Source: Castellaniella sp.
GTDB lineage: Bacteria > Pseudomonadota > Gammaproteobacteria > Burkholderiales > Burkholderiaceae_B
Direction of reading: 5' to 3'
Assembly: GCF_004321985.1 (NCBI RefSeq)
Contig: NZ_SCQN01000035.1
Coordinates: forward strand, 19,327-83,326
Length of the DNA stretch: 64,000 bases
Both the position numbers and the translations under genes were made by a program. The notes beneath the pieces were generated by a model. That model had not been told where the DNA came from. It saw only the letters and a program-made list of their open reading frames with translations, and ran no database searches. Positions 21,276-29,479 of the stretch are shown one piece after another; positions within the stretch are counted from its first letter, which is position 1, and every line of letters starts with the position of its first letter.

Positions 21276-22427
21276 TCAATGGTGCCGTCCGCTCCGACCC
21301 AGAGACGGCAGCAGCAGCCAGCGGGGTCGGCGCCACTTGACCAGGCGTATATACAGCCAGATGTACACCGCAGCGAAGCACAGCATGCTGGCGCACAGGG
21401 CCCAGGCGTTGTCCCACCAGAGCGTTGCCGGCACCAGCCCGATCAAAGCCAGCACCCAAAGGTAGGGAGAGGTCATGGCGTTGCACAGCGCAGGCAGCGC
21501 ATGGCGCCGGTCCCGGCTGAAGGTGACACGCACCAGCCGGCGGAAAACAAGTTGATGCAGGTGCAGGGCATCGGGCTGATCGACCGGCACGCCGCGCTTG
21601 AACTTGCGCCGCCAGATCGAGAACAGCGTCTCGAACACCGGGTAGAACAACACAGCCAGCGCGTAGAAAGGCGACACGCTAGGATTGCGCACGACCAGCT
21701 GCACGGCAAGTTCCGCCAGCATGAAACCCAGAAAGTACGCCCCGCCATCCCCAAGAAAGACGCGGCCAAATGGGAAATTCCAGACCAGGAAGCCGAGCGC
21801 GGCTGACGCCAGCGCTGTCGCGATCAAAAAGATGGGGGTGTCCTGGACTTGGAGCGCGACCAGTGCCAGCGACACCGCCATCAGCGTGGCGATCATCCCG
21901 GCGAGCCCGTTCATGCCGTCGATGATGTTCAAGGCGTGTGTGCAGCCGCCAACCGCCACGACCGTGAACACCAGTGAGATGATCGGCCAGTTCGACAGCA
22001 GTGTATCCGCCCAGGACAGGCCCACGCGGGACACCCCGCCCAGCAGCCACCAGGCAATGCCCGCCGATATGAAGGCGGCCAGCAGGCGTTTGCCCGCGCC
22101 GACGTCCTTGGTGATGTCTTCGAGCAGACCCGACACGAACACCGGCAAGGCCGCCACGAACAGCGCTGGCCACAGCCAGGTCAGCGTCATGTTGTGTGGC
22201 CCCAGCACCAGCAATCCCGCCAGACTGCCCGCCACCACGGCCAGACCACCCACACGCGGGGTGGGCTTTTTGTGCATGGCCTGGGGCTTATGCAGGTCCG
22301 TATCATCGGTGAAGCGGCCGTGCCAGCGTTCTGAAGCAACGATCAGCCCCCCTACCATGAAGGCCACGATACCAATGATCGGCCAGCTCAGTGAGGCGGA
22401 CAGGTTGGAGGCGTTCAATTCAATCAC
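21276..22427 (-). CDS. Undecaprenyl-phosphate sugar-1-phosphate transferase (WecA/WbpL family)
   Basis: Polyprenyl-phosphate HexNAc-1-phosphate transferase that starts glycan assembly on undecaprenyl phosphate at the inner membrane. The 383-residue polytopic protein shows the family sites: [20 protein letters not shown], the Mg/nucleotide loop [24 protein letters not shown], and the C-terminal loop with [13 protein letters not shown]. The sugar is probably GlcNAc or GalNAc. It is the first gene of the minus-strand glycan operon; a GATAAT-like -10 is visible about 40 bp upstream without a good -35. Confidence 0.9.
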   Translation of the reverse strand: MIELNASNLSASLSWPIIGIVAFMVGGLIVASERWHGRFTDDTDLHKPQAMHKKPTPRVGGLAVVAGSLAGLLVLGPHNMTLTWLWPALFVAALPVFVSGLLEDITKDVGAGKRLLAAFISAGIAWWLLGGVSRVGLSWADTLLSNWPIISLVFTVVAVGGCTHALNIIDGMNGLAGMIATLMAVSLALVALQVQDTPIFLIATALASAALGFLVWNFPFGRVFLGDGGAYFLGFMLAELAVQLVVRNPSVSPFYALAVLFYPVFETLFSIWRRKFKRGVPVDQPDALHLHQLVFRRLVRVTFSRDRRHALPALCNAMTSPYLWVLALIGLVPATLWWDNAWALCASMLCFAAVYIWLYIRLVKWRRPRWLLLPSLGRSGRHH

Positions 22428-22552
22428 GGAAAATGAGGAAAAACCCTATTATCGGACGGATTGTCACACATGCGGGTCCGGCTAAAGGATCAGATGCAAC
22501 AAAAACATCGCACAGGCTTCGGCCAAACTTCGGCCATCTACCCAAAATTGGA

Positions 22553-22586
22553 TAAAAAAAAGCCCAAGATCCGAAGATCCTGGGCT
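22553..22586 (-). terminator. Strong intrinsic terminator of the candidate small RNA
   Basis: On the minus strand AGCCCAGGATC pairs with GATCTTGGGCT (11 bp, one G-U) around a UUCG tetraloop and is followed by seven T residues. UUCG-capped, GC-rich stems with a U-run are textbook intrinsic terminators. It lies about 330 bp past coq7 and 125 bp before the WecA-like gene. Confidence 0.9.
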
Positions 22587-22706
22587 AAATCCACCAAAGG
22601 AGGAGGGTGGAGGAGACAACCGGGGCATGTCGGGCTGCCAGGACCTGAGGTCCGAGCCATCCGTGACTACGGGTTTTCCCGCTGCAATCACGTCTCGACA
22701 TCCAAT
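22553..22706 (-). ncRNA. Candidate small RNA with an anti-Shine-Dalgarno hairpin loop
   Basis: About 154 nt from the predicted start near 22706 to the terminator. Visible structure on the minus strand: hairpin 1, CGTGA/TCACG outside CGGG-AAAA-CCCG; hairpin 2, GGCT/AGCC outside GGACC-TCA-GGTCC; then a pyrimidine-rich stretch with two CTCCTCC motifs. The second sits in the 10-base loop (22596-22605) of a 6-bp stem TCCACC/GGTGGA (22590-22611), loop CUCCUCCUUU. The terminator stem follows. C-rich loops of this kind, complementary to Shine-Dalgarno sequences, are known in several proteobacterial small RNAs; the family here is not recognised. An alternative reading as a leader-peptide attenuator is given in the findings. 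Confidence 0.6.
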
Positions 22707-22712
22707 AAGCAA

Positions 22713-22742
22713 ATTATATAGAACGGGTTTGTTGCGACGCAA
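22713..22742 (-). promoter_or_regulatory. Sigma-70-like promoter for the candidate small RNA
   Basis: On the minus strand TTGCGT (22737-22742), 18-bp spacer, then a perfect TATAAT (22713-22718). Predicted transcription start is near 22706. The -10 is the best match to consensus that I noticed in the gene-free regions. Confidence 0.6.
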
Positions 22743-22912
22743 GATCTATTTGTTGTCAATAGATATCAGCCTTAGTTTCGTTGCATGACGACAACAACCC
22801 AGGGAAAACGTTATCTTTAGGGGCGATTCCCTCACCCACCCTACCGCGCAGGCCGTCCGGACAGATTCCTTCTTGAGATATCGTTACAACTCAACAGCAG
22901 CCGCCAACCGCA

Positions 22913-23641
22913 CTAAAGGCGATAAGCGGTGGTGGTCATGACTCGCGACATACAGCGCATCGCCAGCCGGACGGGCGATGGCAAGGGTACAGCGCCATGC
23001 CGCTCTGCCGTCGTCCGGTGACCGATCTCGTCATCTCGCATCTGTGTGACCACCTGGCGCGAACGCAAATCCTGCGCTGGCAACGCCGACAGATGGCCGT
23101 TGAGGTGTTCCTCGACCTGCCGCTCCGTCTCTGCCATGAAGCCTAGATTCCGGGCCCTGCCTGCCCGGCTGGCAATCAGTCCAAGTCCGAACGATCCCGC
23201 ATACCACAGCGGATTCAGCAGACTCGGACGGCTGTGCAGCTCATTCAGCCGCTGGCGGCACCACGCCAGATGATCGACCTCTTCCTCGGCTGCGTGGAGC
23301 ATCACCTGGCGGGCGGTGGAATCGCGGCACAGCAACGCCTGGCCGCGATAGAGGGCCTGGGCGCAGATCTCGCCCACATGATTCACGCGCATGAGGCCGG
23401 CCGCATGCCGCGACTCGGCCTCGGAAAGGGCCGGGTCATCCCCCAGCATGGGGCCTGCGGGATACGGCCGGGCATGCGAGACGGAGCCATCCAACACATT
23501 CAACGCCCGCCCAGCCTCTGCCAACAGGCGATCGACCCAGCCGGCGTGCCGCTGCCACGACGGCGATGACGAACCCGAGTGGCTGCTGAAACCTCCTGCG
23601 CGGCCACCGGCATCGGCCGTCGCATCATTCGCATGCACCAT
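22913..23641 (-). CDS. coq7: 2-polyprenyl-3-methyl-6-methoxy-1,4-benzoquinone monooxygenase
   Basis: Di-iron hydroxylase acting in ubiquinone synthesis at the membrane. Iron-ligand motifs are present in order: [27 protein letters not shown] (ExxH), [13 protein letters not shown] and [16 protein letters not shown] (ExxH). The frame is open for 20 more codons upstream, but the ATG at 23641 has a GGAGG ribosome-binding site and clears the preceding gene's stop, giving 242 residues. Residues 1-30 are Gly/Ser/Ala-rich and not part of the family. It follows the cbb3 oxidase genes by 11 bp, so quinone synthesis and oxidase may be co-expressed. Confidence 0.93.
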   Translation of the reverse strand: MVHANDATADAGGRAGGFSSHSGSSSPSWQRHAGWVDRLLAEAGRALNVLDGSVSHARPYPAGPMLGDDPALSEAESRHAAGLMRVNHVGEICAQALYRGQALLCRDSTARQVMLHAAEEEVDHLAWCRQRLNELHSRPSLLNPLWYAGSFGLGLIASRAGRARNLGFMAETERQVEEHLNGHLSALPAQDLRSRQVVTQMRDDEIGHRTTAERHGAVPLPSPVRLAMRCMSRVMTTTAYRL

Positions 23642-23652
23642 GATGCCTCCAT

Positions 23653-24270
23653 TCAACGATTCAGAAAACGCCAGATGGGCTTGATCTCCGCCAACAGCCA
23701 CGCGGACGGCAGAATGATCGCCAGCGCAATCAGCCCCTGGCCCGCCCAGCTTTGATCATCCTGCAAATAAGCGTTGCACAACCGGATCGGCTCATCCATG
23801 TACTCAATGCCGACGATAGCGCTCATCCAGCAAAAATTACCCAGGAAAAACAGTTTCACGACGACATTCGACGTCCGCAGCGAGGCCCTCAGGATCCAAC
23901 CGCAGACTGGAAGGCCAAGATACTTGAACGCCGCCACACGCCAGTCTGCCAGCGCGTCATCCAGCGCCTTGGGAACCATCCAGCAGGCGCCGATCAGGCT
24001 GACGAACAGCAGGCCCGGAATACCGTGGGCATTCCAGGCCCAGCGCATCCGCCCCCCGGTAGAGGGGTACCCGCTCCGCCCCGCAGCGCCCGCGTGAAAG
24101 CCCCACCAGGCCTGTTCCGCAAACAGGCCGGCCAGTATGAGCAGGGGAATCTGCACCAGCATGTGCAGGCTCATGAGAGCGGTCAACGGAGCACGCAAAC
24201 CCAGCGCCAAGCCCAGCGCGATCATCGCCAGCAGCAAGGAGAACTTCCAGTCCCGCAGCCCGTCCATCAT
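23653..24270 (-). CDS. Membrane protein resembling oxidase assembly factor CtaG (caa3 type)
   Basis: A 205-residue protein with 5-6 predicted membrane helices. [17 protein letters not shown] near residue 35 and [14 protein letters not shown] near residue 175 recall the HM and DQ-x2-AG patterns of the CtaG_caa3 family; the match is by eye and partial. It overlaps sco by 4 bp and is the last oxidase-linked gene before coq7. A role in copper delivery or oxidase assembly is inferred from neighbours and this resemblance; otherwise it is a hypothetical membrane protein. Confidence 0.75.
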   Translation of the reverse strand: MMDGLRDWKFSLLLAMIALGLALGLRAPLTALMSLHMLVQIPLLILAGLFAEQAWWGFHAGAAGRSGYPSTGGRMRWAWNAHGIPGLLFVSLIGACWMVPKALDDALADWRVAAFKYLGLPVCGWILRASLRTSNVVVKLFFLGNFCWMSAIVGIEYMDEPIRLCNAYLQDDQSWAGQGLIALAIILPSAWLLAEIKPIWRFLNR

Positions 24271-24947
24271 GAGCCAGGCCCCCCTGCCGCTGGCGAGCGC
24301 GGCGCCGCGGCAGGCACTGCAGCAGTTGGTGCACCCACCGCCAGCATCTTCTTCGCAGCCTCGAGCGCCTTGCCAGGTTGATCCAGATCCAGGACGCGGG
24401 CAAGCCGGCCGTCGGGCGTGACGATGTGAAACGCGGAGTTGTGTTCGAATTCGCCCAGCGGCGCCGGCACCACCATGATGCCAAACACGTCCAGCGCCGC
24501 CTTGCCCTGCGCCGGATCGGCAAACGACAGGAACTGCCAGACGCCCGGGTCCGCGCCCATGCGCTGCGCATAGCGCGCCAGATCGGGCGCCTTGTCACGA
24601 GGGTCGAAGCTGATGCTGATCAGCCGGATGCGGTGCTGCAGGCCCTCGGCCGCAATCGCCTGCTGCAACTGCCCGGTCAGCGCCCCCTGCGCCAGACATA
24701 GCGCCACGCATCGCGTGTAGAAAAAGTTGACAATGGCGAGACGCCCGTCACGGCGAAGGTCGACATCCAAAGGAAAGGTGTTGCTGGTCGAATCCAGCAC
24801 CATCGCGTCCGGCAACACGCGCGGGTGAGCAGCCACGCTCTGGCGCCGCGCGCCCTCGGCCGTCAGGACGGTAAAACCCGAGGTCACCGCATATAGCGAC
24901 CCCAAGCCCGCCATCAAGGCGAATACCAGGGCCAGCACCAACCGCAC
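24267..24947 (-). CDS. SCO1/SenC-family copper chaperone
   Basis: Membrane-anchored thioredoxin-fold protein that delivers copper to haem-copper oxidases. The 226-residue product has an N-terminal membrane anchor, the copper-binding CVALC motif at Cys80/Cys84 after VNFFYTR, and the third ligand His169 in GEFEHN. The region DPRDKAPDLARYAQRMGAD is typical of the family. The start is GTG at 24947 with AGGA about 7 bases upstream. It lies 20 bp after the cytochrome c gene and overlaps the CtaG-like gene by 4 bp. Confidence 0.93.
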   Translation of the reverse strand: MRLVLALVFALMAGLGSLYAVTSGFTVLTAEGARRQSVAAHPRVLPDAMVLDSTSNTFPLDVDLRRDGRLAIVNFFYTRCVALCLAQGALTGQLQQAIAAEGLQHRIRLISISFDPRDKAPDLARYAQRMGADPGVWQFLSFADPAQGKAALDVFGIMVVPAPLGEFEHNSAFHIVTPDGRLARVLDLDQPGKALEAAKKMLAVGAPTAAVPAAAPRSPAAGGPGS

Positions 24948-24967
24948 GACGACGTCCTGGCGGTGCG

Positions 24968-25549
24968 CTACTTCAACAGAGGACGAAGGTCTTCATCACC
25001 CTTCCAGGGGCCCGTTTGGCCCTTGGTCTCCGCCCGGACCTTTGCCACCAGCGCGGCATCGGCGGGTGAAGCGCTGTTGCCGAAGCTGGAGCGCACATGC
25101 GTGACCAGGGCGGCGAGTTCCTCGTCGGAGAACTTGTCCTGGAAGTGCGGCATGTCGCCGTTGAACTTCTTGCCCTCGACCGTCAGCGGCCCATGGATCC
25201 CGTGCAGCACGATACGCACCATCACGCCAGGATCCTTGGCATCCACGAATTCAGACTTCGACAGCGGCGGGAACACGCCCGGCACACCAGCGCCATTGGC
25301 CTGGTGGCAAGCCACGCAGTTGGCCGTGTAGAGCTGGCCGCCATTGGCCGTCTTCGGCACGATGAAATCCTGGGCGACGCGATCGTCCCCGACGGCGGCT
25401 GGCATCGGATTGAAGCTGGTATACAGGTGGTAAACCGCCCAGACCAGCAACAAACCGATGACCGTCAGAACCAATTTGGGAACCGGATGGCTCCCCTCGT
25501 AGGGCTCCGAGTACTCGCGCTTCTGTTGAACGTTCTTCGGATCGCTCAT
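24968..25549 (-). CDS. Membrane-anchored monohaem cytochrome c (oxidase subunit, CcoP-like role)
   Basis: A 193-residue protein with one membrane helix (about residues 27-45) and one class I haem c domain: CVACH at Cys78/Cys81/His82 and the distal Met133 in GDMPHF. Canonical CcoP has two haems c and a TM segment; here a single haem domain occupies the third-subunit position, overlapping ccoO by 4 bp. It probably feeds electrons to CcoO/CcoN (inference). SGG-like tails or a second CxxCH are absent. Confidence 0.9.
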   Translation of the reverse strand: MSDPKNVQQKREYSEPYEGSHPVPKLVLTVIGLLLVWAVYHLYTSFNPMPAAVGDDRVAQDFIVPKTANGGQLYTANCVACHQANGAGVPGVFPPLSKSEFVDAKDPGVMVRIVLHGIHGPLTVEGKKFNGDMPHFQDKFSDEELAALVTHVRSSFGNSASPADAALVAKVRAETKGQTGPWKGDEDLRPLLK

Positions 25550-26196
25550 TTCTTGGCTCCCACAGCAGTCTTGATGCCGTCGGCAGCCGCCTGCTCGGGC
25601 GACAGCTGCGGCAGCTGGGCACCCGGATCCACTGGATAGGTATGGTTCAGGCCAATGAGATAGGCGACCAGATCCAGGGCCTCCTGCTTGGCGACCACGA
25701 CCTTGCCGGCCGGCGCATAACTGGGCGGCAGATTCACGACCTTGTCGCCAGGTGCAGCCTTGTCCTTGAGCTCGAACATGAAGGGGAACGACGGCATGAT
25801 GCTGCCCGGCGTATAGGCGCGCGGCTCATACAGGTGGCCCAGATTCCAGTCCACGCTGGGCTGGCGGGCGCCGATGTTGAACAGATCCGGACCCGTCCGG
25901 CTGGTGCCTAGCAGGTGCGGATGATCGTAGTAATAGTCGCCGGCAACCGGCGCTCGGCCCCAGCCCCGCTCGAAGTCCGGCGCCAGGGACTGGCTGCGCG
26001 GCTGTTGCGAATGGCAATAGAGGCAACCCATGGCGATGTAGACCTCACGCCCCCGAAGCTGCTGTTCTGTGTAGGGCTTGAGCCCCGGCGACGGCGGCAC
26101 ATGGTCGAGTTGCATATAGGGCACCACGACCAGTGTGGCTGTGGCCAGCGCGAGGGTGACCATTGCACCACTGAGAAGTTTGTATTCGCTTTCCAT
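25546..26196 (-). CDS. ccoO: cbb3-type cytochrome c oxidase subunit II
   Basis: Monohaem membrane-anchored cytochrome c. The 216-residue product has an N-terminal helix (residues 10-27), then the CcoO signature EVYIAMGCLYCHSQQPRS with Cys58/Cys61/His62, followed by WGRAPVAGDYYYDHPHLLGT and RTGPDLFNIGAR, all typical of CcoO/FixO. The axial Met is likely in IMPSFPF. It lies 5 bp after ccoN and overlaps the cytochrome c gene by 4 bp. Confidence 0.95.
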   Translation of the reverse strand: MESEYKLLSGAMVTLALATATLVVVPYMQLDHVPPSPGLKPYTEQQLRGREVYIAMGCLYCHSQQPRSQSLAPDFERGWGRAPVAGDYYYDHPHLLGTSRTGPDLFNIGARQPSVDWNLGHLYEPRAYTPGSIMPSFPFMFELKDKAAPGDKVVNLPPSYAPAGKVVVAKQEALDLVAYLIGLNHTYPVDPGAQLPQLSPEQAAADGIKTAVGAKK

Positions 26197-26201
26197 GATT
26201 T

Positions 26202-27872
26202 TCAGGCACCTGCAATCGCCTGTTGCTCAGGCTGACGCTGTTTGTGTAACAAGGCGGGACCAACACGGCTTGTGCCATAGCGCAGAGCCATCAGAACGAA
26301 GTGCACCGCAAAGACCAGATGACCCAGGGTCATCAGAGCACCGCCGATAGAGCGGCCCTCGAGATACGGAATCGTGACGCGCACGGAATCCATGAAAGGT
26401 TTCGTCGGATCCAGCATGTCCAGACCCTGCAGCCAGCCGCCAATGGACAGGCTCACAAAATAGATTCCGAAACCGATCGCGATCAGCCAGAAGTGCACGA
26501 TGATGAGCCGGGGATGCGGCCATTCCCAAGACATGATGCGCGGCATGACGAAATAGATCGCGCCGAACATGGTGATCGTGAAGAAGGCATACAACCCAAG
26601 GTGCGCGTGCGCCACCGTGAAATGGGTGAAGTGAGCCACCCGGCTGACGCTGCGCAGGGCCTCGAAAGAGCCCTCGAAGGAACTCAGGGTGTACATCATG
26701 GCGCCCAGCACGATGAAGCGCAGCGTGGGCGAGTAATACATGGTCTTGAAGTGGCCCTTCATCGTGAGGTGCTGATTCACGGAGAACGCCAGCACGGGAA
26801 TGATCATCATCATGGACTGCACGATGGCCAGCGTGACCAGCCAGTGCGGTACCGGGCCGCCGACCAAGTGGTGGCCGCCGACCTGACCATAGAAGAACGC
26901 CAGCGCCCAGAAGCCGATCAGCGACATGTTGTAGGACTGGATCGGGCGGCCGATGATCTTCGGCAGGAAGTAATAGATGGAGCCCAGGGCGATCGGTGTG
27001 TAGTACAGGCCCAGCACGTTGTGGCCGAACCACCAGTTCATGGTGGCCTGTTCCACGCCGAAGTGCACCCCGGGAACCTTACCCACCAGATAGAGCACCG
27101 GGAACCAGAAAAGCGCGGCGCCCATGTACCAGATCGACACATAGATATGCTGCACGCGGCGATTGCGCAGCGTGAACACCAGCGGCAGCGCAATGAGCGC
27201 ACCACCCAGGACGATCAGGATGCTGACCTGCCAGGGAACCTCCAGCCATTCCAGGCCATCATTGATGCCGGCCGCGATGGCCCCCAGCCCAGCGATCAGC
27301 CCAGCGTTCCAGAGCATGCAGCCCAGCAGCGCAAAGCGGCCGCCGATCAGTGGTGTCTTCAGCAGGCGCGGCAGCGTCCAGATGGCCACGCCGAAGGCTG
27401 CCATCGGACACCAGCCATACGCCACCATGTTCAGGTGCAGCGTACGCGTGCGGCCAAAGGTCAGCCAGGCGTACTGCGTCAGGAATTCCGGATTGTGCAG
27501 CTTGATCGAACTGATCAGCCCGAAGGTCGACGCCGCCACGAGCCAGACGATGGCACAGGACAGGAAGACGAAACTGACATAAGAAGTGGAACGGTCTGCC
27601 TCCAGGCGTTCGCTCAGCTCTTCCTTGAGCTGCTCGGCCAGGGACGGATCGATCACGGCCTTGCCGCTGTCGATCACGACCTGCTGCAGGCCAGCGCGTT
27701 GCTCGGGTGTAGCAGAAGGGTCCTCGACGTGACCGATCTCGCCGGTCGAGAAGATGACCTTCGCGGCCTCTGGGTTCTCGTCGAACATGTTTCGACGTAA
27801 CGACCAGATGAAGACGAACAGTCCGGTCACAGACAGGATGAAAGTCAGGAGTAATACGGTTACGGTATCCAC
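26202..27872 (-). CDS. ccoN: Variant cbb3-type oxidase subunit I with a CcoS-like N-terminus
   Basis: Haem-copper oxidase catalytic subunit. Ligands can be followed: RTRTLHLN (low-spin haem His), NWWFGHNVLG with the Cu-B His, the cross-link Tyr in GSIYYFLPK, the Cu-B pair VGGHHL, and FTVAHAHLG for haem b3. The first ~45 residues form a separate helix plus FIWSLRRNMFDENPEAA, which resembles the small assembly protein CcoS, followed by an acidic linker before the oxidase core. The open frame extends 51 codons further, but the GTG at 27872 has a GGAAG ribosome-binding site and gives this family N-terminus (556 residues). Confidence 0.93.
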   Translation of the reverse strand: MDTVTVLLLTFILSVTGLFVFIWSLRRNMFDENPEAAKVIFSTGEIGHVEDPSATPEQRAGLQQVVIDSGKAVIDPSLAEQLKEELSERLEADRSTSYVSFVFLSCAIVWLVAASTFGLISSIKLHNPEFLTQYAWLTFGRTRTLHLNMVAYGWCPMAAFGVAIWTLPRLLKTPLIGGRFALLGCMLWNAGLIAGLGAIAAGINDGLEWLEVPWQVSILIVLGGALIALPLVFTLRNRRVQHIYVSIWYMGAALFWFPVLYLVGKVPGVHFGVEQATMNWWFGHNVLGLYYTPIALGSIYYFLPKIIGRPIQSYNMSLIGFWALAFFYGQVGGHHLVGGPVPHWLVTLAIVQSMMMIIPVLAFSVNQHLTMKGHFKTMYYSPTLRFIVLGAMMYTLSSFEGSFEALRSVSRVAHFTHFTVAHAHLGLYAFFTITMFGAIYFVMPRIMSWEWPHPRLIIVHFWLIAIGFGIYFVSLSIGGWLQGLDMLDPTKPFMDSVRVTIPYLEGRSIGGALMTLGHLVFAVHFVLMALRYGTSRVGPALLHKQRQPEQQAIAGA

Positions 27873-27934
27873 AGCGCTTCCGATATGCAAAGATTGACGC
27901 GGAGCCGCGAAAATCGGGCTCAAATAGGCATGGC

Positions 27935-27983
27935 ATTGTAATCTGAGATTTGATTTATGATAAGTCGGATTACCAATTACAAT
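27935..27983. promoter_or_regulatory. Face-to-face promoters for ccoN and osmC sharing overlapped -35 boxes
   Basis: The perfect inverted repeat ATTGTAAT (27935-27942) / ATTACAAT (27976-27983) supplies a TACAAT -10 in each direction. Minus strand: TTATCA (27958-27963), 17 bp, TACAAT (27935-27940). Plus strand: TTATGA (27955-27960), 17 bp, TACAAT (27978-27983). The two -35 boxes overlap by 3 bp, so polymerase probably cannot occupy both sides at once. The -35 matches are only moderate. Confidence 0.5.
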
Positions 27984-28078
27984 CCTGAAATACCCCATAC
28001 CAATCAGGGGCAACCCGGTATCCACCGGCAGCCCGCGATAGAACGTAACCAGACTGACTGATCAAGGAATCACGCATC

Positions 28079-28501
28079 ATGGAATGCACCATCGACTGGC
28101 AGGGCCCCGAGGGCATGTTGTTCGTGGCCCGCACGGGCAGCGGCCACGTCCTGGCCATGGACGGCAACCCGGCCGGCGGCGGCAACAATCTGGCCGCGCG
28201 CCCGATGGAAACAGTTCTGGTGGGCGCTGGCGGCTGCGCTTCCTACGACGTCGTGCTGATCCTCAAGCGTGGCCGACATGCAGTGACCGGCTGCCAGGCC
28301 AAGCTGACTGCCGAACGTGCCGAGACTGACCCCAAGGTCTTCACCCAGATCCACTACGCATTCAAGGTCACCGGCCATGGATTGCCGCGGGATGCAGTGG
28401 AGCGTGCCGTGGAACTCTCACACACCAAATACTGCTCGGCCATCGGCATGTTGGAAAAGACCGCGAAGATCACCTTCTCGGTCGACATCGTCGAAGCCTG
28501 A
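28079..28501 (+). CDS. OsmC/Ohr-family peroxidase-like protein
   Basis: A 140-residue protein of the OsmC family, which reduces organic hydroperoxides with two conserved cysteines. Cys53 (VGAGGCASYDVV) and Cys119 (HTKYCSAIGML) are both present. The form resembles the YhfA-like subgroup of OsmC rather than Ohr. It is transcribed divergently from the oxidase operon, and its 3' end comes within 6 bp of the convergent thyA. Confidence 0.92.
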   Translation: MECTIDWQGPEGMLFVARTGSGHVLAMDGNPAGGGNNLAARPMETVLVGAGGCASYDVVLILKRGRHAVTGCQAKLTAERAETDPKVFTQIHYAFKVTGHGLPRDAVERAVELSHTKYCSAIGMLEKTAKITFSVDIVEA

Positions 28502-28507
28502 CCCCGC

Positions 28508-29479
28508 TCAGACTGCCATGGGCGCCGTCAGCGGCGGGTGATGGTGGTAGCCTTCCAGGCTGAAGTCGCCGGGCTCCACGCGCTCCAGCCATTCGGGCTC
28601 GTAGCGGCCTGTCTGCGCATACGACGGAATCCGGTTGGACAGATGCAGGACAGGCGCCGGGTACGGCGCGCGCTGCAACTGTTCGCGCAGCATGTCCATG
28701 TGGGTTTCGTAGATGTGGGCGTCCCCGATGAAATAGGTAAACCACCGCGGTTGATAGCCGGTCAGGCGCGCCACCAGATGCGCCAGTGCAGCGCCCTCGG
28801 CCAGGTTGAAGGGCGTGCCCAGCCCCACGTCGTTGCTGCGAATATACAGGCACAGCGACAGCTCGCGCGTCTGCGGATTGGCGAGGAACTGGTACAGCAG
28901 ATGACAGGGCGGCAGCGCCATTTCTTCGATCTGAGCGCAGTTCCAGCCGTGAAACAGGATGCGCCGGCTGCCCGGATTTCCGATCAGAGCATCCAGGCAG
29001 GCTCGGAGCTGATCGACGGCCTTGTACAGCAACACCTGTGTCTGGCCGCCTTCCTGGATGGTCGCGACACGGTGGTATCCGCTGGCCAAGGCAGCCTCGA
29101 TACGGGTTGCCTGCGCGGCGGGCAGCAGCTTGTAAGCCGGCCACTGGCGCCACTGAACCCCATAGACCGGGCCCAGATCATCGTCGCCTTCGCGCCAGGG
29201 GCTGTCCAGCCACGCCTGGTTCTCATTTGCGTTCTGGTCCCAGACCCGGCACCCCAGATCGCGGAAGTCAGCGGCGCTGTCGCTGGCCCGCAGGAACCCC
29301 ACCAGCTCGCCGATGGCGGACTTGAACGCCAGGCGCTTGGTCGTCACGGCCGGAAAACCTTCACGCAAATCGAAACGTAGGCAGGCGCCCGGCAGGCTGA
29401 GGGTCCGCACGCCCGTGCGGTTGTCCTGCCAGGAACCCTGCTCGAAAATCGTCCGCACCAGATCCAGATAGGCCTTCAC
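28508..29479 (-). CDS. thyA: Thymidylate synthase with an internal insertion
   Basis: Methylates dUMP to dTMP using methylene-tetrahydrofolate. The N-terminal [12 protein letters not shown] and the catalytic [10 protein letters not shown] with Cys192 are intact, as are [14 protein letters not shown] and [12 protein letters not shown]. At 323 residues it is about 60 longer than the E. coli enzyme. Most of the excess is an insertion around residues 116-155 between GVQWRQWP and the KAVDQL helix; similar long ThyAs are known in some proteobacteria. Its start overlaps the CitE-like gene by 4 bp, so it is translated as the third gene of an operon. Confidence 0.97.
   Translation of the reverse strand: MKAYLDLVRTIFEQGSWQDNRTGVRTLSLPGACLRFDLREGFPAVTTKRLAFKSAIGELVGFLRASDSAADFRDLGCRVWDQNANENQAWLDSPWREGDDDLGPVYGVQWRQWPAYKLLPAAQATRIEAALASGYHRVATIQEGGQTQVLLYKAVDQLRACLDALIGNPGSRRILFHGWNCAQIEEMALPPCHLLYQFLANPQTRELSLCLYIRSNDVGLGTPFNLAEGAALAHLVARLTGYQPRWFTYFIGDAHIYETHMDMLREQLQRAPYPAPVLHLSNRIPSYAQTGRYEPEWLERVEPGDFSLEGYHHHPPLTAPMAV

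Larger units (their letters stand above)
22428..22912 (-). other. Gene-free interval containing a candidate small-RNA gene
   Basis: 485 bp between the WecA-like gene and coq7, both on the minus strand. No convincing protein gene is present: an 86-codon frame at 22482-22742 has unlikely composition and overlaps the candidate promoter. The middle (22553-22742) holds a promoter, a structured transcript and a terminator, described separately. The AT-richer part, 22743-22912, shows nothing I can assign. Confidence 0.6.

Noticed and set aside
22482..22742. 86-codon minus-strand frame in the coq7-wecA gap
   Set aside because: It starts inside the candidate promoter, runs through the terminator, and has Pro/Ser/Gly-rich composition without a family.
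26301..27800. 499-codon plus-strand frame opposite ccoN
   Set aside because: Antisense of a gene with all oxidase ligands in place; composition dominated by His, Gln, Asp and Arg.
27950..27963. FNR/Anr box upstream of the oxidase genes (TTGAT-TTAT-GATAA)
   Set aside because: Only the first half-site matches; the second differs from ATCAA at three positions, and its centre would lie near -28 of the predicted ccoN start, not -41.5. The sequence is better explained as the overlapping -35 boxes.
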